DNA from: an uncultured Christensenella sp.
Lineage (GTDB): Bacteria; Bacillota; Clostridia; Christensenellales; Borkfalkiaceae
Reading direction: 5' to 3'
NCBI GenBank assembly: GCA_905212395.1
Contig: CAJMEI010000090.1
Coordinates: 1-5,214, forward strand
Length of the DNA stretch: 5,214 nt
The position numbers and the translations under genes are program-made. The notes below the pieces were generated by a model, which worked only from the letters and a program-made list of their open reading frames with translations, ran no database searches and was not told the origin of the DNA. Below, piece by piece: positions 1-5,214 of the stretch (position 1 is its first letter; each line of letters starts with the position of its first letter).

Positions 1-13
1 AAATTAAGCTTTT

Positions 14-44
14 ATATAAAAATTGCCCCGAAATCGGAGCAATT
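14..44 (-). terminator. Probable rho-independent terminator after thiI
   Basis: Plus-strand bases 21-30 and 35-44 form a 10-bp inverted repeat around a 4-base loop. Read as minus-strand RNA, every position pairs, with one G-U wobble (bases 27 and 38); read as plus-strand RNA the same position is a C-A mismatch, so the hairpin favours the minus direction. The stem is followed on the minus strand by a short, interrupted U-rich stretch (bases 24-14, TTTTT then ATAT). It starts 34 bases past the thiI stop codon, where the operon should end. The U tract is weak, so termination may be partial. Confidence 0.7.
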
Positions 45-78
45 AATTATTTTAATATTACTTTATTTGTAAATAATT

Positions 79-1230
79 TTATATTTCTAACACTTCTATC
101 TGCATTAAAGCGTTTTGAATTAAAGTTTCCACGTCTAATTTACGTTCTTGTTCTAATATTTTTTCCATTTTCGGCTTTATTTGCGGATTTTTTGGTAAAA
201 ATACGGTACAACAGTCTTCGTAAGGAAGAATTGACGTTTCAAAAGTTCCTATTTTTTCGCTAATAGCAATTATATCGTCTTTATCGAACGCTACTACGGG
301 ACGAAGCACAGGCATTGTAACCACCGAGTTAGAAGACGTCATACTTTCTATCGTTTGACTTGCAACCTGACCTAAACTCTCCCCCGTAATAATGGCTTGA
401 TAACCGTTTTCTTCGGAAATTCGCTGAGCTATTCTCATCATAAATCTACGCATTAGCGTAATCATAAAGCTTTCGTCGCAGTGTTCGTGAATCGCTTCTT
501 GAATTTCGGTAAATTTAACAATATGTAACGTCATTTTACCCGAATATTCGGACACCAAACGCGCAAGTTTAATTACTTTTTCTTTTGCAAACAATCCTGT
601 ATACGGATAACTATGAAAATGTAACGCATTTATTCTCATACCGCGTTTTGCCATCATAAATCCCGCTACGGGACTATCTATTCCGCCCGACAGCAGTAAT
701 AATCCTTTACCAGCGCAACCTACGGGAAGACCGCCTAAACCTTTAATTATTTTAGTAAAAATAAGCGTTTTTCCGCTTTCTCTTATATCGATATTTACCG
801 TATAATCGGGCTTTTTTACGTCAACTTTTAACGAATGATTTTTTTCGAGAATTTTTCCGCCTACAACCCTTGAAATATCAATAGAGTGATAGGGAAAAGT
901 TTTATCCGCCCTATTCGTTTCAACTTTAAAAGAGCCTTGCAAATCCCCCGCCAAGGAAGAAGCCGTTTCATAAATTGCGTCTATATCCGTTTTGATTAAA
1001 GTAGCGGGACTATACGAGTAAATTCCGAAAATTTTATCTAATTTTTCGGTTATTTTATCGTAGTTATCGCCAAAATCGGATATTATATATCTCGTTTGCA
1101 AAGTTGTAATTTTATGCGGAACGTCTTTTAGCGCGTGTTCCATATTGCTTTTTAAAAGGCTTACGAAATAACTTCTGTTTTTACCCTTTAAAAATATTTC
1201 TCCGTATCTAACTAATATTACTTTTTCCAT
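79..1230 (-). CDS. thiI: ThiI, tRNA 4-thiouridine synthase (rhodanese-less form)
   Basis: ThiI adenylates U8 of tRNA with ATP and replaces the oxygen with sulfur, giving 4-thiouridine; in some bacteria it also supplies sulfur for the thiamine thiazole. The 383-residue product has the expected order: an N-terminal ferredoxin-like segment (about 1-55), a THUMP RNA-binding domain (about 60-165), and a PP-loop ATPase domain with SGGIDSP at 181-187. The element YEDCC (337-341) followed by a K-P-rich stretch is typical; its Cys pair lies where E. coli ThiI has catalytic Cys344. The protein stops there and has no C-terminal rhodanese domain, as in Bacillus ThiI (about 400 residues), so it probably takes persulfide sulfur directly from the desulfurase encoded just upstream. 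The ATG start overlaps the end of that gene by 13 bases. AAAGG at 1244-1248 sits 13 bases before the ATG, rather far, so translational coupling probably helps. The stop is TAA. Identification is secure; exact substrate scope is family knowledge. Confidence 0.96.
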   Translation of the reverse strand: MEKVILVRYGEIFLKGKNRSYFVSLLKSNMEHALKDVPHKITTLQTRYIISDFGDNYDKITEKLDKIFGIYSYSPATLIKTDIDAIYETASSLAGDLQGSFKVETNRADKTFPYHSIDISRVVGGKILEKNHSLKVDVKKPDYTVNIDIRESGKTLIFTKIIKGLGGLPVGCAGKGLLLLSGGIDSPVAGFMMAKRGMRINALHFHSYPYTGLFAKEKVIKLARLVSEYSGKMTLHIVKFTEIQEAIHEHCDESFMITLMRRFMMRIAQRISEENGYQAIITGESLGQVASQTIESMTSSNSVVTMPVLRPVVAFDKDDIIAISEKIGTFETSILPYEDCCTVFLPKNPQIKPKMEKILEQERKLDVETLIQNALMQIEVLEI

Positions 1231-2360
1231 TTAACGTTCATTACCTTTGATAATTTTTCTACTGATTCGTTTAATTTTTCCCTAGCGTAAACCACTTCTT
1301 CTACCGTGTTAAACGGTGAAAAACTAACTCTTAAAACGCCTTTTAAAACGTCTTGCGGATATCCGCACTCTTTTAAAACCCTACTGTCGGAATTTTTAGA
1401 ACAAGCCGAACCCGTTCCTATTAAAACTCCGTTATCTTCCATTAAGTGCAGTATAATTTCGCTTTTAAGCCCTTTTGCCGAAAAACTTACGACGTAAGGC
1501 GAACAGTTTTCGTCCGAAATTAATAAAAATTGCTCGCTTAAACCGTCTAAAAGAGTTTTTTTAAGAAGTAAAACCTTTTCGTAATTTTCTTTTATATTTT
1601 CCCTTTGTTCTATGGCGTAATAAAAATCTGTTAAACCGAAAACGTTTTCCGTTCCGCTCCTTTTACCCTTTTCTTGCCCTCCGCCAATAATTAACGGCGC
1701 TACGAACAAACCTTTTCTTTTGACTAACGCTCCTACGCCTTTTATCGCGCCGACTTTGTGCGCGCTTAAAGAAAATAAATCGACGTAATCGAGTTTTGTT
1801 TCTGTTTTTAAAAAGCTTTGAACTCCGTCCGTATGAAAAACCAAATTTTTGTTTATTTCTTTACATTTTTTCGCAAGTTTTTCTACGTCGTTTACCGCGC
1901 CCGTTTCGTTATTTATATGAATTACGCTTACAAGAGAAGTGTTATCGTCTATTAAAGAATACAAACTTTCTTCGTTTACGCTTCCGTTTTTATTTAAACT
2001 TGCAATTCTTATTTCCTTTCCGTTTTCCTTTAATTTTTTGGCTTTTTCGTAGATTGCGGAATGTTCTCCCGCCGAAATTACGATATTTCCCTTATGAGAA
2101 AAGCTTTCTAATACGGTATTGTCGGATTCCGTTCCGCACGAAGTGAAAATAACTTCGTAGTTTTTTCCGAAAAACGACTGAATTTTTTCCCTTATTTTTT
2201 CTAAATGCAAGCTTACTTCCACTCCACCGCTGTATAATGACGACGGATTGTAAAAATTTTGAGTATAATACTCTACCGCATTATTTAAAGCCGATTCGTC
2301 GGGACGAGTGGTAGACGCGTTATCTAAATATATTTTATTTGAATTTGACGATTGTAACAC
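1218..2360 (-). CDS. Cysteine desulfurase (NifS/IscS family), likely ThiI sulfur donor
   Basis: This is a PLP enzyme converting L-cysteine to L-alanine and leaving a persulfide on its catalytic Cys. I place the start at GTG 2358-2360 (380 residues, normal for the family). The frame is open to a TTG at 2387, but that has no usable ribosome site, whereas GGGGAGG at 2370-2376 is 9 bases before the GTG, and the conserved KIYLDNAS segment follows ten residues in. Counting from GTG: GTESDN at 76-81, the ring-stacking His100 (GEH), Asp178 in HTDGVQ (pyridine nitrogen), PLP-binding Lys202 in SLSAHK, SGTEN at 235-239, and catalytic Cys320 in TGSACSKNS. All key residues are present. The loop after Cys320 is short: seven residues before VL, against nine in E. 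coli IscS. The gene overlaps mutS2 by 26 bases and thiI by 13. No IscU- or IscA-type scaffold gene is visible, and the partner is thiI, an arrangement like nifZ-thiI of Bacillus subtilis. A dedicated role in tRNA thiolation is therefore inferred; a general Fe-S role is not excluded. Confidence 0.94.
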   Translation of the reverse strand: MLQSSNSNKIYLDNASTTRPDESALNNAVEYYTQNFYNPSSLYSGGVEVSLHLEKIREKIQSFFGKNYEVIFTSCGTESDNTVLESFSHKGNIVISAGEHSAIYEKAKKLKENGKEIRIASLNKNGSVNEESLYSLIDDNTSLVSVIHINNETGAVNDVEKLAKKCKEINKNLVFHTDGVQSFLKTETKLDYVDLFSLSAHKVGAIKGVGALVKRKGLFVAPLIIGGGQEKGKRSGTENVFGLTDFYYAIEQRENIKENYEKVLLLKKTLLDGLSEQFLLISDENCSPYVVSFSAKGLKSEIILHLMEDNGVLIGTGSACSKNSDSRVLKECGYPQDVLKGVLRVSFSPFNTVEEVVYAREKLNESVEKLSKVMNVKWKK

Positions 2361-4680
2361 CGTTTTGTCCCTCCCCGTATTTTCCAAACCTGAAAGATTC
2401 TACGTTTTTTTGAGTTTTTAAATAGTCGTGTATTGCTTTACTTAACTTTTGCAAACCTATTCCATGAATAATTCTAACTTCTTCCACGTTATTTAACTGC
2501 GCTTTATCTAAAAAATAAGATAAATTCATTAAAGCTTCGTCAACGTTTTGACCTATTAAATTTATTTCGTTTTTAAAAGGCTCTAACGCGTTTAGCGTCG
2601 GGCGAGAAATGGTAATACTACGCTTAACTTTATCATTTAGCGGTTCGCTGACTTGCGAATAAGAAAGCGTAAGCTCCATTCCGTTGCAATCTACCATTAT
2701 TTTTTTCTTGTTTTCGAAAACTTTGGTAACGGTGGCGTTTTTACCTAAATCAACGCAATAAACCCTATCTCCTACCTTTAAAGTTTTATCTACATTTCTT
2801 ACGGAAATTTTTTCTTCGTAAAAATTTTGAGCTTTGTCTATTTTATTTTTTAAGCTTCTTGCCTTTATCAAATCCCCCGTATCTATTTCGGGTTTAGATA
2901 AAATTTCCTTTATTTCGTCGATTAAATCGTTAGCTTCGTCGATTTTTTCAGATAAAATTCTTCTTCCTTCAGCTTTAGTATTAGCTAAAAATTTTTCTTT
3001 TTCCTTTAAGAATTTCTCTTTTTCAAGCTCGATTTCTCGTTCGGTTTGTTTGTTTTTTTCATTTAACGCGTAATTTTCTTCGTAAAGCTTTTCGGCTTCG
3101 CGTTTTACTTGTTCGGCGTTGTTTATAAGCCTTTCGTAAACAACCGCGCTATCGGATAAATACCCCCTAGCTTTTTCGACTAATTCTTTATTAAGTCCTA
3201 ATTTTTCGGCTATCGCAAGCGCGTTAGAACTCCCCGGAGAGCCGATATTTATTTTATATAACGGCTGATAAGAACGGGAATCGAACTCCATTGACGCGTT
3301 TTTCATTAAAGGACAAGAAAAAGCGTATTCTTTTAACGCCGAATAATGCGTAGTAATTATTCCGAAACATCTAGTTTGCACGAATTTATCGAATAAAGCT
3401 TTCGCTAAAGCAATACCCTCGTCGGGATTTGTTCCTCCGCCTATTTCGTCTAGCAAAATAAGCGATTTTTCGGTACATTTTTCAGCCATTTCGATAATAT
3501 TTTTTAAGTGCGAAGAAAAAGTGGATAAACTGTTTTCTATGCTTTGTTCGTCGCCTATATCGGAAAATACGTTATCGAATACCGATACGCAACTAGATGA
3601 ACTAGCTTGAATAAAAATTCCCGCCATAGCCATAAGACAAAAAAGCCCTACCATTTTTAGAGTAACGGTTTTACCACCCGTATTAGGTCCTGATATTAGT
3701 AAAAAATGATAGCTTAAACCTAAATTTACGTCGATAGGAACGACTTTTTGCGCGTCTATTAAAGGATGTCTACCTTGCTTTATATTAATATTTCCGTCGC
3801 CGTTAAGTAGCGGTCTTATTGCTTTTGTTTTATAAGCGTAAACGGCTTTTGCGCAATTTACGTCTATTTCGGTTAAAATTGCAACGTTTACCTTTAAAAA
3901 GTTTGCTATTAGCCCTACTTTCCCCGATAATTCCTTTAAAATTCTTTCTACTTCGGTTTTTTCTTCAAAGATTGCGGTTTTAAGCCTATTATTCATTTCT
4001 AAAACTTCTATCGGTTCTATAAAATAAGTTGAACCCGACTGCGAACAATCGTGTACGAAACCTTGAATTTTGTTTTTATACTCGCTTTTTACGGGAATAA
4101 CGTACCTATCTTCACGCATCGTTACGATATTGTCTTGCAAATAATCGCTTTTGGTGTGAACGTAATATTGTAGTTTTTCCTTAATTTGAATATTTAAATT
4201 CTTTATCTTTTTTCTTAGTTCCGCAAGCAACGGGGACGCGTTGTCAGACATTTGGTCTTCCGAAAAGATTTTATCGAAAATTTCTTTTTCTAAATAGTTT
4301 TCCGTATAAACGGAACTTGCTCTTTCTTTAAAAATAGAAAAATCGCCTTCCGTTACCGATTGCACAAAAGAAGAAAATAGCCTTGAAGAACGCATTAAAG
4401 ACGCAACTTTTAAAAGTTGCCCCATAGATAAAGCTCCGCCCCTTAACGAAATTTCTAACTCGTCGGTTACGTCGTCAAAGTATTCTACCCCCGAAAAAGA
4501 ATAAAAATATATTAAGTCGTAAGCTTCTTGCGTGTATTTTAAAAGTTTTTCTGCTTTTTTTAAGTCTATAATCGGCCTTATTTTAAAAACCTCGTCTTTT
4601 GCAGACGGTAAAACGCAATATGAAGATATAAACGATAAAATATTATTAAATTGTAAAGAATTTATAACTTTTTCATCCAT
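2335..4680 (-). CDS. mutS2: MutS2 ATPase with C-terminal Smr domain
   Basis: MutS2 is a MutS paralogue without the mismatch-recognition domain. In Bacillus it recognises collided ribosomes and separates their subunits; in other species it has been linked to suppressing recombination. The product has 781 residues, full length for the family. Visible parts: core and lever region (about 1-300), Walker A GPNTGGKT (331-338), the STFSSHL signature (386-392), Walker B LILLDE (407-412) running into GGGTNPDEG, switch His445 in TTHY, a charged coiled coil (about 515-625) with a repeated KEKFL, a small beta-barrel KOW-like segment (about 635-680), and an Smr domain (about 703-781) ending GVTIVKFK. All ATPase residues look intact. 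The Smr domain is unusual: INLI at 706-709 replaces the usual LDLR, and HGIGLQ at 739-744 replaces HGxGTG. The ATG shares one base with the stop of the upstream U32 frame (TAATG), and AAGGTG at 4688-4693 lies 7 bases before it, so this start is well supported. The stop is TAA. Confidence 0.97.
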   Translation of the reverse strand: MDEKVINSLQFNNILSFISSYCVLPSAKDEVFKIRPIIDLKKAEKLLKYTQEAYDLIYFYSFSGVEYFDDVTDELEISLRGGALSMGQLLKVASLMRSSRLFSSFVQSVTEGDFSIFKERASSVYTENYLEKEIFDKIFSEDQMSDNASPLLAELRKKIKNLNIQIKEKLQYYVHTKSDYLQDNIVTMREDRYVIPVKSEYKNKIQGFVHDCSQSGSTYFIEPIEVLEMNNRLKTAIFEEKTEVERILKELSGKVGLIANFLKVNVAILTEIDVNCAKAVYAYKTKAIRPLLNGDGNINIKQGRHPLIDAQKVVPIDVNLGLSYHFLLISGPNTGGKTVTLKMVGLFCLMAMAGIFIQASSSSCVSVFDNVFSDIGDEQSIENSLSTFSSHLKNIIEMAEKCTEKSLILLDEIGGGTNPDEGIALAKALFDKFVQTRCFGIITTHYSALKEYAFSCPLMKNASMEFDSRSYQPLYKINIGSPGSSNALAIAEKLGLNKELVEKARGYLSDSAVVYERLINNAEQVKREAEKLYEENYALNEKNKQTEREIELEKEKFLKEKEKFLANTKAEGRRILSEKIDEANDLIDEIKEILSKPEIDTGDLIKARSLKNKIDKAQNFYEEKISVRNVDKTLKVGDRVYCVDLGKNATVTKVFENKKKIMVDCNGMELTLSYSQVSEPLNDKVKRSITISRPTLNALEPFKNEINLIGQNVDEALMNLSYFLDKAQLNNVEEVRIIHGIGLQKLSKAIHDYLKTQKNVESFRFGKYGEGQNGVTIVKFK
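2370..2376 (-). promoter_or_regulatory. Ribosome binding site that sets the desulfurase start
   Basis: The minus strand reads GGGGAGG here, a strong Shine-Dalgarno match 9 bases before GTG at 2358-2360. It lies inside mutS2 codons for the conserved C-terminal Tyr-Gly-Glu-Gly segment, so protein coding also constrains these bases. The alternative TTG at 2387 has only AGG directly next to it, too close to work as a ribosome site. This is why the GTG start is preferred. Confidence 0.7.
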
Positions 4681-5138
4681 TATAAAACACCTTTTTTAAG
4701 TCTTCCGCCGTTTACAGATAAATTACCGTAATTCCCTTCTAATATCTTTAAAGCTGTAACCTTGTCAAATCCTACTAAATTTATTAAAACGTTTTCTTTT
4801 ACGTCGCTTTTTAAAACCGCGCTGTTGTATAAAACAAATCTACAATCGGACAGTTTATATCTTTTTAAAAGGTAACTGTATTTTTCGTCTTTACAAACGT
4901 ATTCGTTTTTATTAGCGCAAATGGAACAATTTTTCTTAAACGGACAGTAAACAAACTCCATAATAGAAACGTTTCCACCACCGTAAACTATGCGTTTTTC
5001 GTCCATTTCGCTAAGAGCAAGCTCTTTTGAATACACGATTATACAATCTTTATATTCGTTTTCCAAAACGTTAATATCTACGGAATTAAAGACGTTTAAT
5101 CCCGCCCCGACTATTAATTTTTTATTATATTTTTTAGC
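4680..5138 (-). CDS. U32-family peptidase-like protein, C-terminal fragment (5' end missing)
   Basis: About 152 codons match the C-terminal part of U32-family proteins. The segment begins AKKYNKKLIVGAGLNVFNS, resembling the family's G-x-x-LNVFN strand, and continues with a cysteine-bearing region: CPFKKNCSIC, then YVCKDE, then LSDCRFVLYNS. Counting from the TTG at 5066, the cysteines are residues 41, 47, 50, 58 and 75. Cysteines in this area of U32 proteins such as UbiU and UbiV bind a 4Fe-4S cluster; other members (TrhP, RlhA) take part in tRNA or rRNA hydroxylation. The C-terminal NGGRLKKGVL is also family-like. U32 genes often precede mutS2 in Clostridia. The frame has no credible start: TTG at 5066 lacks a ribosome site and family similarity extends upstream of it. 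An in-frame TGA at 5160-5162 closes the frame, and sequence above about 5138 belongs to another gene. The intact gene should be several hundred residues. Family assignment is fairly sure; the exact subfamily and substrate are not known. Confidence 0.78.
   Translation of the reverse strand, partial: AKKYNKKLIVGAGLNVFNSVDINVLENEYKDCIIVYSKELALSEMDEKRIVYGGGNVSIMEFVYCPFKKNCSICANKNEYVCKDEKYSYLLKRYKLSDCRFVLYNSAVLKSDVKENVLINLVGFDKVTALKILEGNYGNLSVNGGRLKKGVL
4688..4693 (-). promoter_or_regulatory. Ribosome binding site of mutS2
   Basis: AAGGTG on the minus strand lies 7 bases before the mutS2 ATG, inside the final codons of the U32-family frame. The stop and start codons overlap as TAATG, a classic layout for termination-reinitiation coupling. 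Confidence 0.75.
5129..5138. other. Breakpoint between mreB-like and U32-like sequence
   Basis: The mreB frame (…ATG CTA AAA) and the U32 frame (GCT AAA AAA TAT…) meet at the shared string GCTAAAAAAT on the minus strand, in different reading frames. Homology to MreB holds above this point and homology to U32 proteins holds below it. An A-rich overlap like this fits either a false join during assembly or library amplification, or microhomology-mediated recombination. Its position ~80 bases from the sequence edge favours the artefact. Confidence 0.65.
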
Positions 5139-5214
5139 ATTAATTGAGTTGCTGTAAAATCAGCAATTACTCCATCTTTCATTGGTCTTACAGCTTTTAT
5201 TGTATCTGGTGTTC
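5132..5214 (-). CDS. mreB: MreB fragment (internal piece, cut at both ends)
   Basis: Minus-strand codons from 5212 downward read RTPDTIK (the Arg from a partial edge codon), then [13 protein letters not shown] and TATQLMLK. This matches the N-terminal part of the actin-like rod-shape protein MreB; E. coli MreB has [21 protein letters not shown] at the same place, around residues 60-95. MreB forms membrane-associated filaments that guide lateral wall synthesis. Only about 27 residues are present: the upstream part lies beyond the edge, and after MLK the frame runs NIIKN into TAA at 5114-5116, in sequence that belongs to the U32 frame. No complete MreB can be made from here. All 25 non-Met codons end in A or T, unlike the adjoining U32 codons (9 of the first 20 from TTA-ATA-GTC onward end in G or C), so it probably comes from another genome or locus. 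Whether it is MreB or the paralogue Mbl cannot be decided from this length. Confidence 0.75.

Noticed and set aside
45..78. Possible promoter in the AT-rich stretch beyond thiI
   Set aside because: It is only A/T-rich sequence between a stop codon and a terminator; no spaced -35/-10 pair could be supported.
1306..1497. Plus-strand 63-codon open frame
   Set aside because: Antisense shadow of the desulfurase gene: low-complexity composition, no family resemblance, and it lies opposite the catalytic-Cys region.
1796..2146. Plus-strand 116-codon open frame rich in Phe, Leu and Arg
   Set aside because: Its composition is what the reverse complement of Lys/Glu-rich codons gives, and the opposite strand encodes conserved desulfurase motifs. 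Not a gene.
2834..3073. Plus-strand 79-codon open frame rich in Phe and Ser
   Set aside because: Antisense of the Lys/Glu-rich MutS2 coiled coil; the apparent hydrophobicity is a by-product of that.
5064..5066. TTG as a real start for a 128-residue stand-alone protein
   Set aside because: There is no ribosome site before it, and U32-like sequence (VGAGLNVFNS) continues upstream in the same frame, so it is an internal Leu codon of a truncated gene.
5160..5162. TGA read as Trp (Mycoplasma-type code), which would extend the U32 frame to the edge
   Set aside because: The extended frame gives Asn/Cys/Lys-rich residues unlike U32 proteins, while another frame of the same bases clearly encodes MreB. 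The only Trp in the complete genes here is TGG, and all stops are TAA.
1..5214. Near absence of tryptophan (one Trp in about 1,680 residues)
   Set aside because: These families are naturally Trp-poor, so I do not read it as evidence of tryptophan limitation or code change.

Overview
The window reads as one end of a minus-strand operon from a low-GC, Gram-positive-type bacterium, most likely an uncultured member of the Bacillota (Clostridia-like). Three things suggest this: a MutS2 with a C-terminal Smr domain, a ThiI without a rhodanese domain placed next to its own cysteine desulfurase, and A+T-rich but mixed codon use. No close species can be named from sequence alone.

Layout. All recognisable genes lie on the minus strand, so transcription runs from high to low coordinates. 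In transcription order: an 83-base piece of an mreB-like gene at the right edge (5132-5214); the C-terminal ~150 codons of a U32-family peptidase-like protein (to 4680); full-length mutS2 (4680-2335); a cysteine desulfurase (2360-1218); thiI (1230-79); and a probable intrinsic terminator (44-14). From mutS2 to thiI every junction overlaps (1, 26 and 13 bases), which indicates one co-transcribed, translationally coupled unit. Apart from the last ~78 bases there is no non-coding space. No promoter, RNA gene, mobile element, CRISPR array or riboswitch was seen; the operon promoter should lie beyond the right edge.

How the genes fit together. The desulfurase takes sulfur from cysteine as a persulfide and passes it to ThiI, which makes 4-thiouridine at position 8 of tRNA. 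U32-family proteins include tRNA and rRNA hydroxylation factors, and MutS2 in Bacillus acts on collided ribosomes. The operon therefore has a plausible tRNA-modification and translation-quality theme, though that grouping is inference.

The points most worth a second look are: (1) an abrupt mreB/U32 junction near 5132-5138, at an A-rich microhomology and with a change in codon use, most likely a chimeric contig end and otherwise a real rearrangement; (2) a MutS2 Smr domain whose LDLR and HGxGTG motifs are degenerate; (3) complete absence of the tetranucleotide GATC across 5.2 kb. I did not find a convincing new multi-gene system; the core genes are conserved housekeeping families.
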